DNA of 64,000 nt from Eucommia ulmoides (taxonomy: Eukaryota; Streptophyta; Magnoliopsida; Garryales; Eucommiaceae): NCBI GenBank assembly GCA_016647705.1, contig CM028338.1, positions 34,043,176 through 34,107,175 of the forward strand. Reading direction: 5' to 3'. The translations under genes were made by a program, and so were the position numbers. The notes beneath the pieces were generated by a model. It had not been told where the DNA came from. It did not search any database and saw nothing but the letters and a program-made list of their open reading frames with translations. How positions within the stretch are numbered: the stretch's first letter is position 1; every line of letters starts with the position of its first letter. This document shows positions 55,565 through 64,000 of this stretch, in pieces.

Positions 55565-56965
55565 AAATGTGGTAATATATATATTGTAACAATTGCTGAA
55601 GAAATTTTGAAAAAACTTGCGAATAATTTCAGAGAAAATCCAACTGCTCTTTGGGACATTGATAAAACCTATGTTCATATTGAACTGCTTGATCCAACCA
55701 GTATAATTAGAGTTAGACCAATGAGATATTCAGAATAAGATATTAAAGAATTTACTATTCAAATACAAGAATTACTAGATCTCAAAGTAATTCAAGAGAG
55801 TAAAATCCCTCATTCTAGTCCTATTTTTATGGTTAGAAATCACTCTGAAATTAAAAGAGGAAAAGTTAGAATGGTTGTTAATTATAAGAAGCTTAATGAA
55901 AAAACAAAATTTGATGGATATTTTCTACCTCATAAAGAAAACCTTGTTAATAGAACAAAAGAGAAAAAAATATTTTCCAAATTTAATTGCAAAAGTAGCT
56001 TTTGGCAAATTAAGCTTATCAAAGAGTCTGTTCCATTAACTGTTTTTAGTGCTCCATCTGGTCATTATGAATGGTTAGTTATGCCATTTGGATTAAAAAA
56101 TGCTCCTCAAATCTTCCAGAGAATGATGGACCAAGTGTTTGGTAAGATACCTAAATTTTGCTTAGTTTATGTTGACGATATACTTATATTTTCTGATAAT
56201 GAAAAAGATCATCTAAATCATCTTGTGATTTTTGTAGATTTATGCAAGAAACATGGAATCTTGCTTTCTAAAAAGAAAGCTGAAATTAGAAAACAAAAAA
56301 TAGAATTCTTAGGATTAATAATTGATGCTATTGGAATTGAGATGCAACCTCATATTTGTGAAAAAATAACCTCTTTTCCTGACATTCTTGAAGATAAAAA
56401 ACAAATGCAAAGATTTTTTGGTGTTCTTAATTATGCCAAAATATTTATTGAAGGATTAGCTAAACATAGGCAACCCTTTAAAAAATTATTAACAAAAGGC
56501 GTTAATTTTACTTGGACTGAAGAACTCTCTAATAAAATTATAGAAATTAAGAACCTAACTTCTTGTTTACCAAGGTTAACACTTCCAAGAGATGAAGATG
56601 ACTTGATACTAGAAACTGATGCTTCAAATTCTTATTGGGGTGCTATTCTTAAAACATCTACTGGAAAAATTTGTAGATATGCTAGTGGTACATTTACTGA
56701 AATCGAGCAAAAGTATCATAGAAATCTAAAAGAACTACTTGCTATTAAAAAATGAATTGAAAAATTTCGATATTTTCTTATTCCCAAAAAATTCACCGTT
56801 ATTACTGATAATACACAAGTTAAAGGATTCATTTTTAATAAGCTTTCTTCTAGCCCTGAATATAATAAGATGAATGGATGAAAAATATTCTTTCATCACT
56901 ATAATTTTGATGTAATTCACCAAGCTGGTAAAGATAATATACTTGCTGACTTCTTATCCAGGGAG
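55565..56965 (+). pseudogene. Viral reverse transcriptase and RNase H
   Basis: RT landmarks are SSPIFMVRN, GKVRMVVNYKKLN, SSFWQIKL, HYEWLVMPFGLKNAP and the catalytic YVDDILIF (56167). RNase H follows with ETDASNSYWGA, then a C-terminal HQAGKDNILADFLSR. The order and wording are those of caulimovirid polymerases. A TAA lies near 55737, and two TGA codons (56753 and 56879) stand where Trp is usual, so the enzyme is inactive as read. Confidence 0.92.
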
Positions 56966-56967
56966 GG

Positions 56968-58209
56968 ATGGCTGCTGAAAATAAGGAATACCAGATCTCA
57001 GAAAAGGAAATCAAAGTGCTTAAAAAATATTGCTCCTAGGGGAAATATTTCCTCAGTGCTATTGAAGAATTGATAGAACATATTTCTATCAGAAGTACTA
57101 AATGTAAAAAGGATAGGATGTTTCATCTAGTACTAAAGAGTATGCTGAGGCCTCTAATGCCTCAAAGAGTACTATAACCGAGCTTTCAAAGACTCAGAAT
57201 AGTCAGGTCGTCACTGATCTGCAAAGTGTTGTTTTCATTCGTTCCCCTAATAAATTTGTTGATCAAATAATAAAAGCTAAGGAGATCCTCACGACTCCTA
57301 CTACTACTAAAAAATTCGTTCTATTCATCAAGCCTCCTTCCAAGCCTGTCACTCTGGAAAATAAATTTTCAGAAGCTGCTTTTTCTTCATCAGACATTCA
57401 TAAATCAATGCTTAAATTTCTTTTCGAAGATTTTTATAATGAATATCTGAAAAACCTCAAACTTGCTTATGAAATCCGTGCTCAAAATGAAGATTCTAAT
57501 ATTTTTCCACTTTACGAGGGAAGACACCCTAGGATGGTCTGTCTCACAGAAACTCATGCTGATTCGATTGAAAAAATATTCAATTTTGGATTTCTTGACA
57601 CCTTAATTGTTGATCCAAAAACCAGTGCTGAAAAGGGGGCTCTCAAATAGGGTGCAAGAAGCTGTTAAGAGTTTTCGTGAACAAAGAAGAGTGAAAATGG
57701 TTGTTATAAAATATTTTATTGCTGCTTCTAAAAAGGGATTCGAGGGTTATCATATTGTTATGCTTTCAAAAAATTGTCCTCAATTAATCCCTGAATTTAA
57801 TCCTGCTCAAATTTATAAGGATTATCCAATTCTTGAAACTGCTAAACAAATTGAAGAATTTTTTACTCTAAGGAGAAGTCTCGGATTTTATGTGTTAGAA
57901 AAGAAATTAAAGAAATTCCCTGCATGGGAAAAAGGTTACGTTTACCCCACGAGTACTAAAGGACTGTTAATTTTAACAACTAAGTGTAAGGAACTCTATG
58001 GTGCCGCTAAGCAAAGTATAGGAAACCTGCTGCAAAATATCCAAACCGTCAATTTTGCTGCAAGTGAATATGTAAAGAAAATTGTTTGCAATATGCTTAA
58101 ACATACTCCGGGAAGTTGTCAATATTGTCATAATAAAGAAGATAAGATCAAGTGGGTTGATGCAATAAGTGAAAGTGATGATAACAACGACATTTTCCTA
58201 ATGCTTTGA
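56968..58209 (+). pseudogene. 3'-terminal viral frame, transactivator/viroplasmin position
   Basis: Frames at 57408-57650 and 57607-58209 overlap in different phases, indicating one frameshift; weaker, stop-rich coding potential precedes them from an ATG near 56968. The C-terminal part is Lys-rich with a Cys/His cluster (CQYCHNKEDK) and an acidic end. In cavemo- and solendoviruses the frame between polymerase and promoter encodes the inclusion-body/transactivator protein. The assignment here is by position, as no family motif was recognised. Confidence 0.5.
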
Positions 58210-58413
58210 TATGTCATTGTATGCGTCATTGCTAAAAAGACAACCATGATGTAGACATGGTGGTTGAGTGCTCGCTGCTAATGAAAAAGATGATAGTAAC
58301 TAAAGTTGGTGAAGACAAAGGCTGCTGAAGACTAAAAATAGCATTTTATCTTGTAATTTGATAACCATTATCTTTTAATTTTCTGTTTTGAAATATTTTT
58401 TGAAATCCATGTC

Positions 58414-58420
58414 TATATAA
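58414..58420 (+). promoter_or_regulatory. Viral promoter TATA box
   Basis: TATATAA in GTCTATATAAATGG lies about 200 bp after the last viral frame, where caulimovirids carry their pregenomic RNA promoter. Confidence 0.65.
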
Positions 58421-58526
58421 ATGGATACAAGGCTTTGAGGATAGACACGCTTAAATATCCAAAGTGTTTAACTTCTAAACATGTTAGTGTAAAAATCTCT
58501 TTGAGGAAAGTTTACTTATTCTATTG

Positions 58527-58532
58527 AATAAA
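58527..58532 (+). terminator. Viral poly(A) signal
   Basis: AATAAA lies about 110 bp downstream of the TATA box, the arrangement that gives caulimovirid RNA its terminal redundancy. Confidence 0.55.
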
Positions 58533-59068
58533 ATGTTTTAAGTTTCACAAATAAGTGTTACGAGTCTTTAGCAATTTTACCCATATCATTTTCTGAGAAT
58601 TATACCATATTCTCTTTGAGAACCTGGAGAGATCGAAGCTTGGTCATGTGTTTGGAGTCTTGCTTGCCCTGTTTACCATTCTTGTGTGCTAGGCGTTTTT
58701 GGGCATTTTAGGTTGACACTGGAAGACTAAAGTGTCACAGGAGGGATATAATATTTGGTTTCAAGAGAAGACGTGGTGGACCCTTAGAAGGTATAAGGTA
58801 AAATTTCGATAAAGATTGGTATACTTATCACAAAACTTTGCATTTTATGAAATAGTTTAACAAACGAGTACTCTCTCACTCAAAAAACTTGAAGTCCGTG
58901 AATTAACAAAGATTTCTAAATCATTTCATACCCGTATTTGATTAAATCAATATAGGAACCAAAAAAGTTGTTTATATATTTTTTGATGAAATAAATTCTG
59001 GTATAGATGGAATGTTGAATTTGGTAGATAAAGAGTATGCATATGATGAGAATCCAATCATTAATAAA
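58533..59068 (+). other. Viral leader region
   Basis: AT-rich sequence with short frames and several stops follows the poly(A) signal. In a circular viral genome it would lead through the 82 bp repeat to the primer site at 42288, giving a leader of several hundred nucleotides as in caulimoviruses. Confidence 0.45.
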
Positions 59069-59150
59069 GCCTATAAAGATAAAAGACGAAGTGATATGGG
59101 AAATATTGATCTATTATATATTATTCGACACTATTTAAGAAGCTTAATTA
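59069..59150 (+). repeat. 82 bp direct repeat, right copy
   Basis: This is the partner of 42107-42188, about 91 percent identical by eye and ungapped. Confidence 0.9.
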
Positions 59151-59545
59151 TGGATGGGTAACTATAACTTATGGTGACAAGGCCAAGAACAGGTCAGCCC
59201 ATGACCTTCATGTCCCCTTATACATAAGGAACGTTACAACCGACTGACCATAACAACACATATTTGATGGGAGAAACATTACAGAGATCTTCCCCTACTT
59301 TAATGGAGAAGATCATGGCTATATCCCATGCCGTTAGGAGGAAATAATGTAACGGGCGACTTCACCAATGAAACGGTAGTAATCTATTGAGTCTATATAA
59401 AGGAAAGGTATCATTATTTTATCTTTACAACTGATTCAAGTGCTTAACCATTCTTCATAATCAGACTAACTTATTCTCACACCGGAGGTTCTTTGGCCGA
59501 CATTACTCTAGTGTCCTCCCTTAAGGACTAATCGGTTTTGCAGGT
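59151..59545 (+). mobile_element. Gypsy-type LTR remnant right of the virus
   Basis: Balanced-composition sequence with a TATATAAAGG box near 59392. It has a leader-like CTTATTCTCACACCGGAGG, TTCTTTGGCCGAC and TCCCTTAAGGAC, as in plant gypsy LTR R/U5 regions. It may be continuous with 41827-42106, the virus having inserted inside this LTR. Confidence 0.4.
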
Positions 59546-59829
59546 TGAAAGAAGAAGTTGAGAAGGGTTTTGCACATGAGGAGCTGATTGCACTTGCTGA
59601 GAATTTTTGGCAACATGAAGATTTACGAATGAGAATTTTAAAATTCCATTATTTTTAAATTTTATAAATTTATTAAAATTCTTATGAAGGTTTGTTGTGT
59701 AAAGTTGAAAACTTTTATTTTTTTTCTTGAATAATAAATTAATAATTATTTTATAATTTTTTGAAGAACAAATAAAATATAATTTGATCATCAAACGAGT
59801 AATTTTTTTGCAATAAATCTTCAATAGTA
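59546..59829. other. AT-rich spacer
   Basis: No feature is supported; only A/T-rich sequence. Confidence 0.6.
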
Positions 59830-60071
59830 CTAAAAAGTTAATGATATTTGAATATTCTTCAAAGTAGGTGGAGAAAGCAAAAGGATATAGAGAAAAGAGA
59901 AAGAAAATATATTAATTGTTTGTTCATTAAGAATGAGTCTTATTCTCCTAATTATATCGTCGCAGGAGCAGGCTAAATTAGGAAGAATACTATTTAAATA
60001 AATGGGCTAATAAAGTCCTACAATAAAGATACCAAAAATAGAAATTAACGCATAAATATAATATTTCAACA
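59830..60071 (-). repeat. 3' LTR of a minus-strand copia element
   Basis: On the minus strand it begins TGTTGAAATATTATATTTAT at 60071, directly after the purine tract CTTGATGGGGAG (60083-60072), the usual copia arrangement. The left end is approximate. Confidence 0.7.
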
Positions 60072-60083
60072 CTCCCCATCAAG

Positions 60084-60840
60084 ATGGGATGAAAATGTTG
60101 ATTAGCCCTAGCTTGCTAATAGCTGACTGAAGAAGAGATGGTCTCATAGACTTGGTGAACATATCAGCAGCTTGTTCTGAAGATGGGACGAAGGCTGGTA
60201 TGATGATTCCAGATCAGACTTTCTCACGAATGAAATGGATATCCACCTTGATGTGTTTCGTCCTTTCATGAAGGACTGAGTCTGAAGATAACATTATGGT
60301 AGATTTGTTGTCATATAACAACTTAGATGAGTTTCTCACAGGAAGTCTCAACTCGGTCAAAATGGAACAAAGCCAAAGGCGTTCACATGTTCCTTGAGCT
60401 GTGGCGCGCTACTCAGCTTCAGTAGAAGATCAGAAAATGGCAGATTACTTCTTACTCTTCCACAAAATTAGGTGTCTTCTATTAAAAGTACATAGGCCAG
60501 AGGTCGAACATCTATCGTCCTTCGATCCTGCATAGTCCGCATCTGTAAAGTAGAAGAGTCCCTCATGTGCCCCTGTCATATAAAAGAGACCAAAATCGGG
60601 GCATGTTTTGAGGTACCGAAAGATATGGTAGACGGCATCCAGATGTAATGTACATGGTGAGTACATAAACTGGCTCACAACACTAACAACATACGTAAGA
60701 TCGGGCCTCGTATTAGGCAGATAGATGAGGCAACCCACAAGTTGCTGATATACTGACGGATCTGATAATAATTTTCTCAAGTCTGCCGTTAACTTAAGGT
60801 TTAGATCCATAGGAGTAGAGGCGGGTTTACATCCAAGCAT
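60084..60840 (-). pseudogene. Copia RT C-terminus and RNase H
   Basis: The minus strand encodes STPMDLNLKL, YQQLVGCLIYL, TRPDLTYVVSVVSQFM, then FTDADYAGSKDDRCSTSGLC, the classical copia RT/RNase H junction. The RNase H continues with a STEAEYRA-like block (about 60425-60400) and DIHFIREKV (near 60225). Stops separate the blocks. Confidence 0.9.
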
Positions 60841-61731
60841 CCTAGTGTTCTAAAGAAAATCAAGGGCGTATTTTCGCTGGGATAGGGAGATACCTCTCTG
60901 AGACCGAGCAACCTCAATACTGAGAAAGTAGCAGAGATGACCCAAATTCTTGATGTCAAAAATTTGTCTGAGATCCTTCTTTACTTGCTGAATGTTAGGT
61001 GTGTCATCTCTTGGAATAATAATGTCATCTACATAGACTGAGATAATGATGCATTGTCCCTGGTGTTGGCAACGAATGAAGCAGGAATGATCTGAGTGAT
61101 ACTAGTTAAACCCCATAGTAAGGATGGTTTCGTTGAATCGGTTGAACCATGCACGAGGAGACTGCTTAAGTCCATAGAGGGATTTTCGGAGTCGACAAAC
61201 TTTGGCCGAATAATCCCCCTGAGTTCGAAATCTCGGTGGAGGCTCTATATAAATTGTCTTAGTAAGATCACCATTGAGAAATGCATTCTTGGCATCTAAC
61301 TGGTGTAGAGGCCAGTCATAGGAAGTAGCTAAAGAAACAAGAAGATGAACAGTGGTCCACTTAGCAACAGGGGCAAAGGTGGCTCCAAAGTCTTTGCCCG
61401 GAATTTGTGTATAGCCCTTAGTGACAAGACGAGCTTTATATCGATCAATGGATCCATCCACAAGAAATTTGATATTAAAGACCCACTCACAACCAACTGG
61501 CAGTTTACTTGGCGTCAAGTCAACCAATTCCCAAGTCTGTTTCTACTGTAGGCCATCCATTTTCACTTCCATAGCGGCTAACCACTTTGGATTTTGGAGG
61601 GCCTTATGTACTGAGCGAGAAATGACAACTGAATCAATCTGTCCAAGGAAGGATTTGTATTGATCCAAGAGATCCTGAAAAGACAAATACTTGAAAATTG
61701 GGTGATTAATAGAACAAGATAAAAGTAGCAA
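60841..61731 (-). pseudogene. Copia reverse transcriptase, N-terminal and central part
   Basis: 61102-61527 is open and encodes VGCEWVFNIKFLVDGSIDRY, KARLVTKGYTQ, LDAKNAFLNGDL and SLYGLKQSPRAWF. SVYVDDII lies near 61050-61025. 61543-61731 supplies the upstream linker ending ALQNPKWLAAMEVKMDGLQ. Scattered stops make it non-functional. Confidence 0.92.
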
Positions 61732-61989
61732 GAAGATGGACGACGATCCCGAGTCAGGTAACGACGGGGAACAGGGTCAGAAATGATGGGAAAGGGAGAA
61801 ATACCTGATTCCGGAGAAGAAGTTGGCAGAGGCTACGAAACACTTAAACGGCGGGAATATACTTGTAACGGTGCAGATGAGGGGTGAGGCGGAAAGTGTG
61901 GTGTGGGTAGTGAAGATATATCAAAGACAGGAATAGGACGTGGAAGAAAGATATTTTATGTGGTAGTGGTTGCCTTGATAGGTGAAAAA
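61732..61989 (-). pseudogene. Copia linker between integrase and RT
   Basis: A Pro/Ser-rich, poorly conserved spacer between the integrase C-terminus and RT. It is interrupted at 61994 by a solo LTR. Confidence 0.5.
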
Positions 61990-61994
61990 GGTAT

Positions 61995-62791
61995 TGTTGA
62001 TGCATAAAACTGGTATACACCTCGAGTATGGTCCAGTCGGATGACATATGGGTCCTCTTACTGAGGTGGAGTCGTCAGTTGAAAAGTCCTCACGTGAGCT
62101 GTGCTAGGTCCTGGGAGGACTAACCTGCTATGTCTAGAGTCCTGCTCCTCAGGGAGTGTACCTACAGAAGGCTCAGACCGGGGTTTGTCCCAGTAAAGCC
62201 CCTCCGGCGTGGTAATCAGTGCTCAGAGAGAAAATGTACAGAATATAGTAAGCAAACAAATGAACTCGCATGTAATGTAAGTCATTCAAGCGTACATCGG
62301 CTTTACATAGCCCCCGATATATATAAGCATTGGAGATGATTAATCGGGCCTAAACACGATTAATCAGTCAAAACCCTGTGTTTAGCCAATAATCTGGGAC
62401 GTTTAGTAGATAATCGTTGGGCTTGGACTTTTGGGCCCATTTGGCAAAGCCCGCGGGCCTTTGTCAGGTCTGCAGCAGTGAGCTGGTGGAGAAGAGTGGA
62501 GATCCGTAGAGTCCTAAAGAAAAAACAAGGTGAAAAGGGGAGTCGGTCGAGGTGAACGGCTAAGTCCCTGAAACTGATCACCAATGGCACGGTGCAAAGC
62601 TTAAAGCGGCACATCCCTGCGGGGCTCCTCGCTCCTCCCTAGGTACAAATGAGATTCCAGGGAAGAGTCATAGTCGATGTATGCTCCAGCGTGGCGTTGT
62701 GGATTCTAGAATTCGTTCCTGTCATTGCGAGGGTTGACACGTGGCTGAGTCCCAAGTGCTGACTCAGAGGTGCCCAAAAATACCCTCATCA
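61995..62791 (-). mobile_element. Solo LTR (family A), copy 2, with perfect duplication
   Basis: It starts TGTTGATGCATAAAACTGGT and ends CCCTCATCA, 797 bp, flanked by GGTAT at 61990-61994 and 62792-62796. It aligns along its length with 17732-18513. A TATATATA box lies near 62320 on the minus strand. It sits inside the copia pol gene. Confidence 0.93.
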
Positions 62792-62796
62792 GGTAT

Positions 62797-63520
62797 AATA
62801 CCTGAAAAATAGAGGGACAGTTTTGAGGAACGTAACATCGAGAGAATGATACATATGACGAGTAACCGGATTGTAGAACCTATATCCTTTGGACATGGTG
62901 GGATAGTCGAGAAAGATACACCGAATAGATTTATCATCTAACTTGGTTCTAGTGGGGCTCTGATTCTGAACAAAACACGTACAGCCAAAGACACGGGATA
63001 AAATGAAAAATAGGGTGCGAGTGGGTTGCAGTATGTGAAATAGGGTTTTGCCTGAAAGGACACTACTCGAGGTGCGATTAATGAGATGGGCAACAGTAAG
63101 AACTACCATGTGCCAGTAAGATTTCGGAATATTCATTCCCCGAAAGAGACAACGAACTACAGACATGAGATGAAGGTTCTTACATTCCACCACCCCATTC
63201 TTTTCAGGAGTGTAGGGACAGGTAAGTTGCTGAAGGATACCTTGCATATTAAGCTCGGCTCAAAAGTCATCAGATAAGTATTCCTTTCCAATATCAGGCT
63301 GGATATTGCATACAATTATTTTGTACTAGGTTTTTATCATTTGAAGAAAATGGGTAAAGTGACTGTAGACCTCTGATTTGTGTTTCATCAGATAAACCCA
63401 AGTACACCTACTATAATCATCTATGAAAGTGATATAGTACCGATGTTTTGAAATAGCTATAACAGGAGAGGGTCCCCAAATATCAGAGTGGATAAGATCA
63501 AAAGTGTAGGATGTGCGGTG
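62797..63520 (-). pseudogene. Copia integrase
   Basis: 63326-63520 encodes FDLIHSDIWGPSPV and YYITFIDDYSRCTWVYLMKH. 62797-63247 encodes CPYTPEKNGVVECKN (normally TPQQNGVAERK), SYWHMVVLTVAHLINR, LFHILQP, RVFGCTCFV and KLDDKSIRCIFLDYP. These are the core and C-terminal integrase blocks of copia. A stop separates the two parts near 63300. Sequence upstream of 63520 is cut off by the next LTR. Confidence 0.92.
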
Positions 63521-63978
63521 TGTCACGGGCCGAGCCTTTTGAGGCTAGAAAGTGGACCGTGCGGCGCTAACTAGGGGATCGCCTAGTAGCAAGCCTGAAG
63601 ATTAGAGGATCTTAAATAGCGAAAGCGATTTCAATAGCAACGAGTTTCCCTACAACAACACATGCCGGCAATGTAGAGAAGAATACAATTACAATAACAA
63701 CAACAATTGTACTAATATCAAAGGCTACAAGGTGTGAAAGGCTTGAATGACTTCAAGAGCATGTCCTCCCACATAATACTTTACGGAAAAAAAATACGAG
63801 TGACCACAATAGACATCATTATGCTCGAGGAGTCATAATGGTGTCTTTCTACAAGAAATGAAAGAAATAAACTAAACTAAGCTAATATAAGCTAAACTAG
63901 TCTAGAAAACAAATGAAAAGGGTCACAGACAAGCGGCCATGTGCGAGAACAAGCACTGGACAAGCTAAGACCGTGACA
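63521..63978 (-). repeat. LTR at the window edge, TGTCACGG...CCGTGACA
   Basis: The 458 bp segment has 8 bp inverted ends (TGTCACGG / CCGTGACA). Beyond its right end the plus strand reads TTCTCCCCCACTTGAG, the complement of a polypurine tract on the minus strand. It should therefore be the 3' LTR of a minus-strand element extending past the window. It is inserted in the copia integrase. Confidence 0.8.
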
Positions 63979-64000
63979 TTCTCCCCCACTTGAGCTGTCG
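63979..64000 (-). other. Polypurine tract and start of an internal region
   Basis: The complement reads AAGTGGGGGAGAA immediately before the LTR, as expected of the plus-strand primer of an LTR element. Confidence 0.7.

Larger units (their letters stand above)
42107..59150 (+). mobile_element. Endogenous caulimovirid (pararetrovirus), near unit length, split
   Basis: Gene blocks in order are a coat protein with basic region and zinc finger, a 30K-type movement protein, two aspartic-protease-like domains, RT, RNase H, and a 3' frame of transactivator type. They are followed by a TATA box and poly(A) signal, with a tRNA-Met-like primer site at the other end. Leaving out the 9635 bp LTR cluster at 44984-54618 and one 5 bp duplication, the distance between the 82 bp repeats is about 7.3 kb, the size of a caulimovirid genome. 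The coat-before-movement order and the separate pol frame resemble cavemo- or solendoviruses rather than petu- or badnaviruses; that placement is inferred. All frames contain stops or shifts, so the copy is dead as read. Confidence 0.85.

Noticed and set aside
62130-62614. ORFs on both strands inside the solo LTR
   Set aside because: The related LTR copy at 17732-18513 does not preserve them.
1-64000. tRNA and rRNA genes
   Set aside because: No cloverleaf with paired A and B boxes or rRNA segment was recognised. The pol III-like boxes at 35371 and 39733 belong to a SINE, and the TCAGAGCC and GGCGC motifs are retroelement primer sites.

Overview
This window looks like a gene-poor, transposon-rich stretch of a flowering-plant (probably eudicot) nuclear genome. 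It is AT-rich, has plant-type introns and microsatellites, and carries plant Ty1/copia, Ty3/gypsy, Mutator-like (MULE), CACTA and SINE elements plus an endogenous caulimovirid. The species cannot be named from the sequence. Only two ordinary host genes are supported: an intact single-exon MAPKKK-like kinase (3436-4683, +) and a two-exon small secreted or membrane protein (38495-39434, +) whose intron holds repeat sequence.

Layout. 1-2.9 kb: a short inverted-repeat element with a GC-rich core, microsatellites and a gypsy-type LTR remnant. 3.2-5.3 kb: the kinase gene and a downstream tandem repeat. 5.3-15.4 kb: short TIR elements, a broken copia gag on the minus strand, and a higher-GC patchwork containing LINE and gypsy scraps. 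15.4-21.2 kb: a broken copia pol (minus strand), one LTR of a roughly 790 bp family, a three-armed fold-back and a CACTA terminus. 21.3-24.8 kb: a copia element (+) with both LTRs but no RT/RNase H. 25.1-34.9 kb: a large MULE carrying a degraded MuDR-type transposase and a degraded ULP1-type cysteine protease gene. It is saturated with about 50-60 copies of the motif TGTTACATTCAACA, arranged as direct arrays and as perfect intronic hairpins. 35-42 kb: SINEs, nested TIR elements and the small-protein gene. 42.1-59.15 kb: a caulimovirid of nearly unit length (about 7.3 kb), flanked by an 82 bp direct repeat and split by a 9.6 kb nested LTR-retrotransposon cluster (44984-54618). 59.15-64 kb: an LTR remnant, a copia element (minus strand) interrupted by a solo LTR with a perfect 5 bp target-site duplication, and a further LTR at the window edge.

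The nesting in 44984-54618 resolves fully. The outer element's 5' LTR is split by two younger insertions. Its three pieces (292, 219 and 880 bp) add to 1391 bp, exactly the length of its 3' LTR. Each insertion has its own perfect 5 bp duplication (AAGCT, GAGAT, TCAAC).

The most unusual structures are the MULE/ULP unit with its repeated motif and a 232 bp segment shared in inverted orientation by introns of the two genes, and the caulimovirid with two successive aspartic-protease-like domains ahead of its reverse transcriptase. All transposon and viral reading frames contain stops or frameshifts, so every mobile gene here appears inactive. All reading was by eye; no alignments or database searches were run.
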